The notes under the pieces were generated by a model. That model was given only the letters and a program-made list of their open reading frames with translations, made no database searches and was not told the origin of the DNA. The translations under genes were made by a program, and so were the position numbers. From the NCBI GenBank assembly GCA_947088865.1, contig CAMUHY010000008.1, positions 62,001 through 126,000 of the forward strand: a stretch of DNA of 64,000 bases, given 5' to 3'. This stretch comes from an uncultured Eubacterium sp. (GTDB taxonomy: Bacteria > Bacillota > Clostridia > Lachnospirales > Lachnospiraceae). Positions 55,771 to 64,000 of the stretch are shown here, piece by piece (the stretch's first letter is position 1; each line of letters starts with the position of its first letter).

Positions 55771-56613
55771 TTGACTAATAACATTTATAAATTTGAAAAT
55801 TATCCTGACCGCAATTTTCCTGTATACTCTTCTGTACAACAAAATAGAGAACAACTAGTCACTCCTCATTTCCATGATGATATGGAATTTATCCTAATTC
55901 AATCTGGTGAGATAACTATTTCTATGGGCATGGAAAAATACCACTGTCATAATGACGAGATTCTGTATATTTCACCACACACCGTACATCAGGCTGTATC
56001 CAATACTCCTGACGCTTCCTTATGCGGTTTTGTTTTTCATCCCTCCCTCATTAAATCTTATCTTGACAAAGATGATAGTACGATTGTTCTTGCCTGCGAA
56101 AACAGTAGGATTTTTTCCAAAAAGAATCCATTTTATGAAGAACTTTCAAAAATTTTAAAAAATGTCATCTCTATATTTAATAATAGAACATGTACCTATA
56201 AACTTGATATAACTGCCCATATCCTACTTTTGCTTTCTCTGCTGCTTCGTAACAGTACTACTTTTAACTTTAAAAAGAACGACCGATTCTACCGCATAAG
56301 ACCAGCAATTGATTATATTGAAAAAAATTATAATCAACAAATCAGCATATCGGATTTAAGCAATCTGATAAATGTTTGTGATGATTATTTTATTCGTATA
56401 TTCAAGGCAGCTACATCTCGTACCCCCACTGCTTATATTACGGATGTAAGGTTACATCAGGCATTGAGACTTCTGTCCCTGCACCAATACTCCATATCCG
56501 AAATTTCTGACAAAACAGGATTTTCCAGTATCCAATATTTCAGCCGTATTTTTAAAGAACGCATGGGACTTTCTCCCTCTGAATATGCCAAAATATCGAA
56601 TACAGAAAAGTAA
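55771..56613 (+). CDS. AraC family transcriptional regulator (cupin sensor)
   Basis: About 280 residues. The best start is TTG at 55771, with AGGTGAT 4 bases upstream; a GTG at 55762 is the alternative. N-terminal cupin domain (TPHFHDDMEFILIQSGEITISMG..EILYISPHTVHQ). C-terminal double HTH: NQQISISDLSNLINVCDDYFIRIFKAATSRTPTAYI and HQYSISEISDKTGFSSIQYFSRIFKERMGLSPSEY. It is divergent from the glycosidase gene, which it most likely controls in response to a sugar. Confidence 0.92.
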   Translation: MTNNIYKFENYPDRNFPVYSSVQQNREQLVTPHFHDDMEFILIQSGEITISMGMEKYHCHNDEILYISPHTVHQAVSNTPDASLCGFVFHPSLIKSYLDKDDSTIVLACENSRIFSKKNPFYEELSKILKNVISIFNNRTCTYKLDITAHILLLLSLLLRNSTTFNFKKNDRFYRIRPAIDYIEKNYNQQISISDLSNLINVCDDYFIRIFKAATSRTPTAYITDVRLHQALRLLSLHQYSISEISDKTGFSSIQYFSRIFKERMGLSPSEYAKISNTEK

Positions 56614-56816
56614 AAATAGCATGAAACCATCTGATTTGGTCTAACTGCGTTATCCAAAAATAAGTAAAATCAATGGCTCATGCTATAAATAAAAGGATAA
56701 TGAAAAACAAAAAATACATTTAATCCCACAGCATCGAAATTATTATCACTGTATTTAGAATCAGCGTACAAAATAATTCTTTGCATTATAATAACATATA
56801 TTTTCTACAACTTTTT

Positions 56817-56936
56817 TTAAATCTTTTTCTGAGGAAGAAGATGACAATGGTAATCAATAATCGGCAGATTTTTTGCATAATTTTCATATAACCTTTTTCC
56901 TGTTTCGTTTGTCAATAGATAATCTTCTCTAAACAT
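56817..56936 (-). pseudogene. uxaC: N-terminal remnant of glucuronate isomerase (uxaC)
   Basis: A 39-residue frame: it starts [20 protein letters not shown] and ends [17 protein letters not shown] before a stop. This matches the start of uronate isomerase, ending at the YHCHL metal motif, but intact enzymes have ~465 residues. The rest is missing from the 200 bases downstream, where I recognise nothing. It lies directly upstream of the AraC gene's 3' side and 12 bases after the SDR gene, so it was probably the next gene of the sugar-acid operon before deletion. The gap 56614-56816 is otherwise empty. Confidence 0.75.
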
Positions 56937-56947
56937 ACTGTCTCTCC

Positions 56948-57709
56948 CTAAAATCCAATTAATGCACCGCCGTCCACCGGAAGTACTGCACCCGTCACAA
57001 ACTTAGCGGCATCACTGCATAAATACACACATGCCCAGCCAATATCTTTTGGCTCACCAAAACGGTTCATTGGCGTTCTTCCAAGAATCTTGTTCTTTCG
57101 TTCCTCATCGCCGTCTGTCGCTTTGCGAAACATTGGCGTATCAATCCATCCTGGAGCAATACCATTTACTCGAATACCATCTGCCCCCACTTCGCTTGCT
57201 AATGTGTGTATCATACCTAGATATCCGGACTTTGCAGTTGAATATCCCATCACATAAGGCTGTCCAATATAGCTTGTCATACTAGCTATAAAGATAATAT
57301 TTCCTTTTTTATTTTTTCTCATATATGGAACCACTGCTTTTGTCATGGCAAAAGCTCCTACTAGATGCACCTGCAATACACTTTCATAATCTTTTACGCT
57401 CATATCCTCTATTGGCTTTTTACAATGTATACCCGCATTATTTACTAAAATATCTATTTTTCCATATTTTTGTATTAATTCTTCTATAAATACGGATGTT
57501 TTATCTGTCATCGTAATGTCAAACTGTTCATAAAAAACTTTTTCTCCCAGACGTTCTATTATATCTTTATATTTTTCATAAGGCGAAGAGCTGACCACAA
57601 TCACTCTGCCTCCTGCCTCTGTTATACATTGTACCATTGCAAGTCCCAATCCAGTAGCGCCTCCTGTAACCAATGCCGTCTGTCCCTCTAACGAAAAAAT
57701 ATGCTGCAT
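56948..57709 (-). CDS. SDR family oxidoreductase (sugar-acid dehydrogenase type)
   Basis: 253 residues, classical SDR. Cofactor motif [12 protein letters not shown], catalytic Ser in IASMTS, Tyr-x3-Lys in [11 protein letters not shown], and C-terminal [12 protein letters not shown]. Overall pattern is near gluconate 5-dehydrogenase/KduD enzymes, which oxidise or reduce keto-sugar acids. In an operon with UxaA-type and RraA genes, so it likely interconverts a keto-aldonate with its alcohol form. SD AGAGGA before the ATG. Confidence 0.9.
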   Translation of the reverse strand: MQHIFSLEGQTALVTGGATGLGLAMVQCITEAGGRVIVVSSSPYEKYKDIIERLGEKVFYEQFDITMTDKTSVFIEELIQKYGKIDILVNNAGIHCKKPIEDMSVKDYESVLQVHLVGAFAMTKAVVPYMRKNKKGNIIFIASMTSYIGQPYVMGYSTAKSGYLGMIHTLASEVGADGIRVNGIAPGWIDTPMFRKATDGDEERKNKILGRTPMNRFGEPKDIGWACVYLCSDAAKFVTGAVLPVDGGALIGF

Positions 57710-57727
57710 GTTTTTTCCTCTTTTCTT

Positions 57728-58954
57728 TTAAAATTTACATTCTTTCTGAATTGTTACCGTTTTATCCTGATTTTTATACGGAATAAAATATTCTGCATGT
57801 CCAAGACTCTCAGCTTTCGTAAGTTGTCCCCGACAAATATTTAATACGTAATCTGCCAGTTCAAATCCAAGTTGCTCTGCACTAATATTTCCATCTAAAA
57901 GTAAACCTGCATTAAAATCCATATCTCCCTTAAGCTTTTGATAGGTTTCACTATTTCCAGTTATTTTTATAACAGGCGCAACAGCGCTTCCCACGACATT
58001 CCCCCGTCCTGTCACAAGAAATACAAGATGACTGCCACAGCTGATTAAATCCATTAAACCTTCATTATCATTTGGATTCGTAATGCCATACTGCACATTT
58101 CCGGGGTCAGGTGTACTGTCTAGCAACCAAAGTCCTTTTTTTGGAGGATTCATTCCAACCTTGAGAACACCCTGTATTGGTTTTGTTCCACTCTTTATCA
58201 AAGCTCCCATGCTTTTTTCCTCAATAGTGCTTAATCCGCCTGCAAAATTACCTGGACTCACCGAATACTGATGAACACTCTTACAGTATTCTAATGCTTT
58301 ATGATAAGTATAGACTAACTCATTCTTTGCCTGCTCATTGGCGGCACGGCTTTTCAAAAGTTCTACCAGTCCCACCGTCTCTACAATTTCTTCAAAAATG
58401 GAAGTTCCACCACAGGATTCTAATATGTCATAAAATCGACCAACCACAACATTGCCTGCTAAACCACTTGTAAAATCACTCCCACCGCATTCCGCGCCAA
58501 TCACCAAGTCCTCAACCCCCATTGGTACTTTAGGTGTATGTTTAAGTTTTTCCAACATAGCATTTACTAGCTGCATTCCTTTTACAATACTGTCCGCTGT
58601 TCCACCGCTTTCTTGAATATAAAAATATTCTGCCAGCCTTTCATGCTTTTGTGCAGTTTCTGCAAGACGATTTGCCTGTGTATATTCACAGCCAAGCCCT
58701 ATTGCCAAAATGCCGCCCACATTTGGATGAACAATTAGACTTGTCAGAAGACGGATTGCATAAGCATTGTCTGTACACCCCTCAAAACCAATCACTTCCA
58801 CATCGGAATGATTAATCTGTCGCACAATTTCCTTTGCTACATAAGAAGAACATGCAACTGTATAGACAACCAATATCTTATTTCGGATGCCTTTACTTTT
58901 GTCTTGGCGCAGATATCCTTCCCACTGTATTTGTTTTAACGTTTTCAAACTCAT
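57728..58954 (-). CDS. UxaA family dehydratase, large (catalytic) part
   Basis: 408 residues covering the catalytic domain of altronate dehydratase-type enzymes. Landmarks: GFEGCTDNAYAIRLLTSLIVHPNVGGILAIGLGCEY, IQESGGTADSI, GAECGGSDFTSGLAGN, STPDPGNVQYGITNPND and LISCGSHLVFLVTGRGNVVGSAVAPVIKITGN. Conserved Cys and acidic residues bind iron in this family. Together with the SAF subunit encoded 15 bases upstream it would dehydrate a sugar acid to a 2-keto-3-deoxy acid. Sulfolactate lyase is another member with the same split, so the substrate is not certain. Confidence 0.88.
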   Translation of the reverse strand: MSLKTLKQIQWEGYLRQDKSKGIRNKILVVYTVACSSYVAKEIVRQINHSDVEVIGFEGCTDNAYAIRLLTSLIVHPNVGGILAIGLGCEYTQANRLAETAQKHERLAEYFYIQESGGTADSIVKGMQLVNAMLEKLKHTPKVPMGVEDLVIGAECGGSDFTSGLAGNVVVGRFYDILESCGGTSIFEEIVETVGLVELLKSRAANEQAKNELVYTYHKALEYCKSVHQYSVSPGNFAGGLSTIEEKSMGALIKSGTKPIQGVLKVGMNPPKKGLWLLDSTPDPGNVQYGITNPNDNEGLMDLISCGSHLVFLVTGRGNVVGSAVAPVIKITGNSETYQKLKGDMDFNAGLLLDGNISAEQLGFELADYVLNICRGQLTKAESLGHAEYFIPYKNQDKTVTIQKECKF

Positions 58955-58969
58955 ACTTTTTCTTCCTTT

Positions 58970-59329
58970 TCAGCTCTCATAATCTATATCTGTTGGTACA
59001 CCTGTATAGATATCTAAATGTGAACTTCTCTCATCATAATTGCTCCGTATATTATGCAGATGCACCCATTGCCCTTTTTTGATAGCCATTGTTGCTTTTC
59101 CAATTGGGACTCCATACTTAATAATCATTTCATCTTCTGATATATCACACAATGCCACTTTATGCCCCATAGGAATCTTATCAACTGCTTCCATATCTGT
59201 ACTTGTTTTCACCGTTTCACCTAATAATACAAATTTCCCAGCAGGAATCTGTGTCAGTGCAGTTGCGACATTATCCTTTCCATCTATCTGAAATGCCTTA
59301 CAGTCCATGTCCTTTTTATCTTGTTCCAT
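58970..59329 (-). CDS. UxaA family dehydratase, SAF-domain small subunit
   Basis: 119 residues, one SAF domain: DNVATALTQIPAGK, GHKVALCDISEDEMIIKYGVPIGKATMAIKKGQWVHLHNIRSNYDER. This is the N-terminal domain of UxaA/GarD encoded as a separate gene. SD GGAGC before the ATG. It is 12 bases from RraA and 15 bases from the large subunit, so the complex is made from one transcript. Confidence 0.9.
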   Translation of the reverse strand: MEQDKKDMDCKAFQIDGKDNVATALTQIPAGKFVLLGETVKTSTDMEAVDKIPMGHKVALCDISEDEMIIKYGVPIGKATMAIKKGQWVHLHNIRSNYDERSSHLDIYTGVPTDIDYES

Positions 59330-59341
59330 TTATTTTTGCTC

Positions 59342-59995
59342 CTATAATACACCAAATTTTTCAAAAGCTTCCGTCACGGACATTCCTCCCTCGACAGCTT
59401 TACGAAGTCCTTTTTCCTTTGATGCTTTCTCTAATGCCTCATTCACAACTTCTTTTGCAATTTCTTTTGGAATAACAAGTACTCCATCAATATCCCCAAA
59501 AATGTAATCTCCATCATGAATAGTGACTTGTCCAATTTCAATTTGACATCGAAAATCTACTACTTGGGTACGCACACTAGAATCCTGTGCATAACAGCCC
59601 GTAGAAAATACTGGCCAGTTCTGCTCTAACACTTGTGAAGTATCTCTGTGCCATCCATCTACAATCGCTCCATTACCACCGCGTGCCTTCGCTGTCGCTG
59701 TCAGCAGCTCTCCCCAATAAGCACAGCGTTTTGTACCCCCTGTGGCTATATAAATCTCATTTGGCTGGATTTGGTCTAAACATTCACATAATCTGCAAAA
59801 AGGCTTACGCTGTTGTCCAAATACATCAATCATAAGAACGGTCATTGCTCTGCCCGCAATCTTCATATCATCCCTCAGAGGACGGATATTCTGTGGCAAA
59901 AACTGATGCATATATCCTTTTGCATCCAAGATATCCCCAACCACTGGCGTATATAGTTTTTCTTTCATCAGTTCAAAAAGTTCTGTTTCGTTCAT
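59342..59995 (-). CDS. RraA family aldolase/decarboxylase-like protein
   Basis: 217 residues from the ATG at 59995 (AAGGAG 9 bases upstream; an ATG at 60004 lies too close). The RraA/HMG aldolase pattern is clear: [60 protein letters not shown], with the Arg/Asp ligands in GWHRD, and [12 protein letters not shown]. Members act as 4-hydroxy-4-methyl-2-oxoglutarate aldolase or oxaloacetate decarboxylase. First gene of the sugar-acid operon; probably cleaves the 2-keto-3-deoxy product. Confidence 0.88.
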   Translation of the reverse strand: MNETELFELMKEKLYTPVVGDILDAKGYMHQFLPQNIRPLRDDMKIAGRAMTVLMIDVFGQQRKPFCRLCECLDQIQPNEIYIATGGTKRCAYWGELLTATAKARGGNGAIVDGWHRDTSQVLEQNWPVFSTGCYAQDSSVRTQVVDFRCQIEIGQVTIHDGDYIFGDIDGVLVIPKEIAKEVVNEALEKASKEKGLRKAVEGGMSVTEAFEKFGVL

Positions 59996-60188
59996 TCTCC
60001 CCATCTCCTTCTATCTAATCAAGCGGATATTTGTAATACACTTCCCTGCCTGATTATAATCTTATAAGCAGGCACACTACGGACTACTATAAAATTCGGT
60101 CTCATTATCCCTCCTTAATTACAAACTTTACCGCATAATATACAATAAAACCAATTGTATAACTGCATATAAATCCATTTATAATTAC

Positions 60189-60268
60189 TGTGATATATCA
60201 CATTAACCGCATTATATCATGTAATAAATCTTATTTCAACCATTTTATTAAAATTGTGATATATCACA
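60189..60268. promoter_or_regulatory. Two identical GntR operators
   Basis: TGTGATATATCACA occurs at 60189-60202 and again at 60255-60268, each a perfect 14-base palindrome (the second extends to ATTGTGATATATCACAAT). Centres are 66 bases apart, about six helix turns, which suits a loop or two bound dimers. They lie between the RraA operon and the divergent GntR gene. Confidence 0.85.
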
Positions 60269-60359
60269 ATTTGATTTTTTTCCTTTTATATGATATAATG
60301 GAGTCATTATAAATAGAGAGGTTGCTTGCAGAAATGAAACTAGCAATAAGGAGGATACG

Positions 60360-61004
60360 TTGGAAAATATAAAGAAAACACTAAAACAACAGGCATATGA
60401 TTATATCAAACATAAAATTAAGGTTTGTGACTATTTACCTGGAGAAGCAATTTATGAACTTAGAATTGCTGAAGAGACAGGAATTGGTCGAACCCCTGTA
60501 AGAGAAGCTCTACTTTCCTTAAAAGAAGAAAATCTTGTAGAAATCCGCCCAAGAAAAGGAACTTTTGCTCCTCTCATTACGGAAGAAGGAATCAATCAGA
60601 TGTACCAGATTCGCCGGCTGTTAGAGCCAATGATTGCTGTGCGCTACAAACATAATTTTGAAAAGAGTCAATTGCTAGATTACGATTTCCTCTTTAAAAA
60701 TCTGGATATCAGTAATGATGAAAAATATTATAATCTGGATATTGAATTTCACCAATATATTGCAGATGCCGCAAAAAATCCAGCTCTAAGTGAATTTTAC
60801 CAAAAAATGATGTTTACTCAATATCGTATTGGCGCCTACAATTCTATATGTGGTACAGCCAAAAAAGAACACTATTATTCAGAACATCATGCTATTATCC
60901 TTGCACTTCTTGAAGAAGATGACAAGAAGATTGAAGAGACCTGCATGTATCATATAAGCAGAAGTCATATTATCTCTTTACAAACGCTTCGCTCTGATAT
61001 TTAG
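60360..61004 (+). CDS. GntR family regulator, FadR/FCD subgroup
   Basis: 214 residues, start TTG at 60360 with AAGGAGG 5 bases upstream. wHTH: LRIAEETGIGRTPVREALLSLKEENLVEIRPRKGTF. C-terminal FCD domain, all helical, with DIEFHQYIADAAKNPAL and EHHAIILALLEEDD providing the Asp and His ligands for metal. FCD regulators bind small carboxylates. Divergent from the RraA-UxaA-SDR operon and almost surely its regulator. Confidence 0.92.
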   Translation: MENIKKTLKQQAYDYIKHKIKVCDYLPGEAIYELRIAEETGIGRTPVREALLSLKEENLVEIRPRKGTFAPLITEEGINQMYQIRRLLEPMIAVRYKHNFEKSQLLDYDFLFKNLDISNDEKYYNLDIEFHQYIADAAKNPALSEFYQKMMFTQYRIGAYNSICGTAKKEHYYSEHHAIILALLEEDDKKIEETCMYHISRSHIISLQTLRSDI

Positions 61005-61113
61005 TTTATATAAAAAAATGCTATCTCAAATAATATCATCATTTTTTCACCTTATTGATACAAATTTTTAACATACTTTGCTTATATTAATATATTAAAT
61101 TCTTTTTGGAAAT

Positions 61114-61164
61114 AAACTCCGCCGAAAACATTGAAAAATCAACGTTTTCGGCGGAGTTTTTGGC
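61114..61164 (+). terminator. Perfect 16-bp terminator hairpin
   Basis: AAACTCCGCCGAAAAC and GTTTTCGGCGGAGTTT with a 14-base loop, then TTTTGG on the plus strand. It ends the GntR transcript and, in the other direction, follows the tRNA fragment. Confidence 0.88.
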
Positions 61165-61222
61165 GTCGCTAAGAGGATTTGAACCTCCGACCTACCGCTT
61201 AGGAGTGACGCTATACGCCATT
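61161..61222 (-). tRNA. 3' half of tRNA-Arg(CCU), probable attachment-site remnant
   Basis: On the minus strand: anticodon loop CTCCTAA (anticodon CCU), 3' stem GCGGT, variable loop AGGTC, T arm GGAGG-TTCAAAT-CCTCT, then TAGCGAC, G and encoded CCA. The 5' half is not present: the bases before the loop (GCGTCA) cannot pair with GCGGT and no D arm exists. A lone 3' half is what site-specific integration into a tRNA gene leaves behind. The gene would thus not be functional. Confidence 0.7.
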
Positions 61223-61424
61223 AGTCAACTCCCTCATAGTGTTAGATAATCCCCGTATCTACTGGCTTTTCACGGCTTACGAATGTTATCTCGTACCTCT
61301 GTTTTTCTGCTAATTTTATATGTTTTTAACCTCTGTATTTTGCAGGCAATTAACCGCAAGTTTACAAAAAGGAATTTGTTATAGTGTAAAATTAATCCTA
61401 ATCTTGATAAAGTATGTATCTTCC
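61223..61424. other. Non-coding DNA inside the putative element edge
   Basis: No complete gene. The minus strand upstream of the tRNA fragment may hold a short end of an integrase-like gene, but I cannot support it. Confidence 0.35.
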
Positions 61425-64000
61425 TTAATCTTTAACCGTCCGTTGAAAAAGCCCTTTCCATTTATGTGTTCCATAATCCCCATTTGCCCAAAATGCTGTA
61501 ATAGAGTATGTCGGAATGTTAGTAGAAAAAACAACAAATTGCTGTGCGTCATTATAACCTAAAGAAGCCTCTTTTATTCGATTTTCATTCCATCTTGATT
61601 TATACTCTCCATTAGCCTGCTTTTTTGATGATAATAAAATAGTATATCCTATTTTGCATAGCCATTTTTTAACTATGCTTTTTTGCTGTTCATTTGAAAA
61701 AATATTATTATCAGTATCAAAGATTTTTTTAGACAAATCCTTAACAAAAAGTATCTCGAGTTTATTTATACCAAGTTTATTTAACTCGTCTCGGATATAA
61801 TTTTCTGACTCTTTATTAAAACACAAATATGCTAACACTATATTTGTATTTTTAATTTTTTCCTTATTTTCCTGCGAAAGTTCATCCACATGATGTTCAT
61901 TGGTTGTTCTCTCGTCAGCAGGAACTCCCATCAACTCTTGAAATATAGAGATTACTTGCTTCCCAGAATAAACCCCATCGTCAAAAAAACACAAGCAATC
62001 ATTTTCAGTAATATTTTTCAATGCACTTTCTAACGAACTATCAAAAGTCACATTTGTTCCGCCTTTGATATCATTAAAATAATACATTAAATGTTTTGCA
62101 CTATCAAATAATCCACCTAATGTTACAATGTGTTTGTAATTATATTTCAAAACTGAAAGCTCCGTTATTAATTTTCCTACTTCATTTGAAAAAGAATCTC
62201 TATCAAGATAATATACATTTACTAATAACTTAAGAATTCCGTCCAACAGTGATACTAATTCATTTTTATCTAATTCAAGCCATAAAAATTGACGAAGAAA
62301 TCCAATTAGACTTTCTTCTGTAATTTGACATGAATTTACCCCTAAAAAGCTTCTGTATTTTTCTATTATTGTTTTTAACACTTTTTTGTCAAGCAATCGA
62401 GTAAAATTCTCATCTTGAAGCAAATACAATGTATCATTATAATATCCCAGTTCTAAAAGTCGCATACGAACTTTATTCATTTCTTCATATGGAACTTTAG
62501 AACAAATAGCGGAATCTCTTGCCAACTGTTCTATTCCGAATTTTGTAAGAACTTTTTCCAAAGCCAAATATATAAGTTTTCTACTCTTACAATTTGTTAA
62601 AAGATAAAATTGCTCTTGTTGGGACTTTTTACCCGCTTCCATCGTTTCTTGTTTCATCAAAGCGGAAGACCAAATACAAAAACCGTCTCCACTTTCTATG
62701 GGCATAGATGACATGGCATCATATTTTGAAAAAACAAACATAAAATCAATAGCATCCGTTGTAGCATTTTCAACTCTTAACAAATTGCATATCTTATTGT
62801 ACTCTTCATTCATCAAACTACAAAATAATTTATATTTGTCAGATGAAGAATCTTGGATAACTTGGTTAAAAAATATTTTAATCGATGATAAAGAACCACT
62901 AAAGCTATTTCTTGAAAATGATGCTACCCGCTTATATAAGTTCCTTTCACGTATATTTTTGATTAATTTTGACACTTCACCTACATTATCGGTATCTCTT
63001 AATTCTGGCTTTACCCAAACTGAATCCCAATATTCGTTAAAAACATCATCTGTCAATTGCATTATTTTGGTAAAGCTTTGATTTTCGGCATCTTCAATCT
63101 GATAAAGCTTTTTTAGCATTTTACGAAACATAGATTCTGCTGTTAGCACTTTATGATGATAATATACACTTTCAAACATATTTGACCTTGCATTTGAAAG
63201 TTGCCAAAAAACTTTTTTAGCAGAACTTTTTATTGCCATTATCTTTAATGGTATAGCATCCGTAGTTGTATCATTCCATATCGATGGATATTCAATTTCT
63301 TTAATATTAACTACATCTAATTTTTGTATTATTCTTGCTATATCAACCGCTATAGGTACTTTTGTGCAAGCAGAATCTCTAGATAAGTAATCAAGTTTGT
63401 CTGCATCTATTGAACTATTAATTATTGATGAATACGGTAAAATAAATTTATCCACAGGTATGCCAATAATTAAGCAAGAAACATATTCCGCAAGCTGTTC
63501 AAAATGTTCTTTCTGTACAAGTCTGGATTTTAGCATGTGAGGGGCGATAAGCTTAAACAATCTTAATGTTTCATTTGAATTAACTATCATAACACTAAAC
63601 AACTCGTGAAGTGCAATGTTAGACGATGTGCTTTCACAAAAGAAATTCTTCGTAGAAAGTACTTCCTCATATCGCGGAAAAGATTTATCAAATGCAAAAT
63701 ATTGCTCACTTACATGACTAAAAAACATATGACCAACATCATGAAATATTGCTGCTAATCTTACTATTTCCCTTATATCATAAATTCGTTCCTGATTTTC
63801 TCCCGTTGTCATATTAAGACGGCTCTTTATGGTCTTTGCCATCCTATCAGCCACCTCAGTCACTCCGATTGTGTGACTAAAACGTGAACTATCCGCATTA
63901 CAATACACACTACTTGCTAACCCTAAATGATGGATTCGTCTTAAGCGTTGTAATAATGGAGAATCTAAAACACAAATTTCTGAACTGCTAAAGTTAACTG
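61425..64000 (-). CDS. HD-domain phosphohydrolase fused to a PRTase-like domain (5' end beyond window)
   Basis: At least 858 residues; the frame is open to base 64000 with the typical sequence SPLLQRLRRIHHLGLASSVYCNADSSRFSHTIG, so the true start is outside. HD domain: FSHTIG and AAIFHDVGHMFFSH (His and Asp ligands), as in dNTP triphosphohydrolases. A long middle part of helices has no recognised family. Near residue 640 from the internal GTG at 63908, CLCFFDDGVYSGKQVIS resembles the PRPP-loop of phosphoribosyltransferase-like (PRTase-CE) domains found in conflict systems. The gene lies directly inside the putative integrated element. Nucleotide depletion in defence is a hypothesis. Confidence 0.75.
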   Translation of the reverse strand, partial: VNFSSSEICVLDSPLLQRLRRIHHLGLASSVYCNADSSRFSHTIGVTEVADRMAKTIKSRLNMTTGENQERIYDIREIVRLAAIFHDVGHMFFSHVSEQYFAFDKSFPRYEEVLSTKNFFCESTSSNIALHELFSVMIVNSNETLRLFKLIAPHMLKSRLVQKEHFEQLAEYVSCLIIGIPVDKFILPYSSIINSSIDADKLDYLSRDSACTKVPIAVDIARIIQKLDVVNIKEIEYPSIWNDTTTDAIPLKIMAIKSSAKKVFWQLSNARSNMFESVYYHHKVLTAESMFRKMLKKLYQIEDAENQSFTKIMQLTDDVFNEYWDSVWVKPELRDTDNVGEVSKLIKNIRERNLYKRVASFSRNSFSGSLSSIKIFFNQVIQDSSSDKYKLFCSLMNEEYNKICNLLRVENATTDAIDFMFVFSKYDAMSSMPIESGDGFCIWSSALMKQETMEAGKKSQQEQFYLLTNCKSRKLIYLALEKVLTKFGIEQLARDSAICSKVPYEEMNKVRMRLLELGYYNDTLYLLQDENFTRLLDKKVLKTIIEKYRSFLGVNSCQITEESLIGFLRQFLWLELDKNELVSLLDGILKLLVNVYYLDRDSFSNEVGKLITELSVLKYNYKHIVTLGGLFDSAKHLMYYFNDIKGGTNVTFDSSLESALKNITENDCLCFFDDGVYSGKQVISIFQELMGVPADERTTNEHHVDELSQENKEKIKNTNIVLAYLCFNKESENYIRDELNKLGINKLEILFVKDLSKKIFDTDNNIFSNEQQKSIVKKWLCKIGYTILLSSKKQANGEYKSRWNENRIKEASLGYNDAQQFVVFSTNIPTYSITAFWANGDYGTHKWKGLFQRTVKD

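Noticed and set aside
61161-61222. Complete functional tRNA gene
   Set aside because: The D arm, 5' acceptor strand and 5' anticodon stem are missing or cannot pair.

Overview
This is an A+T-rich chromosomal window whose Shine-Dalgarno sites, gene families and type II-A CRISPR-Cas locus point to a low-GC Firmicute, most likely a gut Lachnospiraceae-type Clostridium. The genus is not resolvable from the sequence alone. Both edges cut genes: an NRPS-style methyltransferase on the left and an HD-domain protein on the right.

Layout. 1-24051 is mostly household and sensory: tcdA with a DUF5131 gene, a GGDEF cyclase convergent with a hybrid kinase, YbjQ, YitT, an nrtR-pnuC-nadR NAD-salvage operon with a palindromic operator, patatin, GNAT, DUF4180, a membrane-bound XRE regulator, a DMT transporter, an ABC transporter pair, two lipoproteins, YccF, a GADGPTSIF-motif protein, NADAR and a chemotaxis receptor. 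24411-33665 is the CRISPR locus. 34041-43060 holds a C45-family hydrolase, a MarR-ADH-ALDH operon, Rrf2 with cupin, MATE, GNAT and a TipA-like MerR regulator. 43468-53834 is a restriction island: a type I hsdM-S-R operon with a DinJ-YafQ toxin-antitoxin pair inserted between hsdS and hsdR, then mcrBC. 53945-61004 is a sugar-acid region: (alpha/alpha)6-barrel glycosidase with AraC regulator, a uxaC remnant, SDR, split altronate dehydratase-type enzyme, RraA and a divergent GntR regulator with two identical operators. Past 61161, a tRNA-Arg(CCU) 3' half marks what looks like the edge of an integrated element carrying an HD/PRTase-like gene.

Main discovery. The type II-A operon encodes a single 1624-residue protein that is Cas9 in its first ~1342 residues and Cas1 in the last ~279, in one uninterrupted frame, followed by overlapping cas2 and csn2. 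All Cas9 nuclease residues (D13, E795, H877, H1008, D1011) and all Cas1 catalytic residues (E1480, H1536, E1551) are present. The junction removes the conserved last ~20 residues of Cas9 and the first ~9 of Cas1, so it looks like an in-frame deletion that made a chimera in which interference and integration are covalently linked. No separate cas1 is seen. The locus has a divergent tracrRNA with an ideal promoter, a 4-repeat array with a leader-anchoring motif, a second mini-array beyond the tracrRNA, and a solitary repeat. Between the mini-array and the solitary repeat sit two paralogous ~380-residue proteins that look like a two-component alpha-helical pore-forming toxin (HBL/NHE/XaxAB-like).

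A further layer is a family of dispersed multi-hairpin elements that end in TTGATRAGGTTAAA and are scattered through 19-43 kb.
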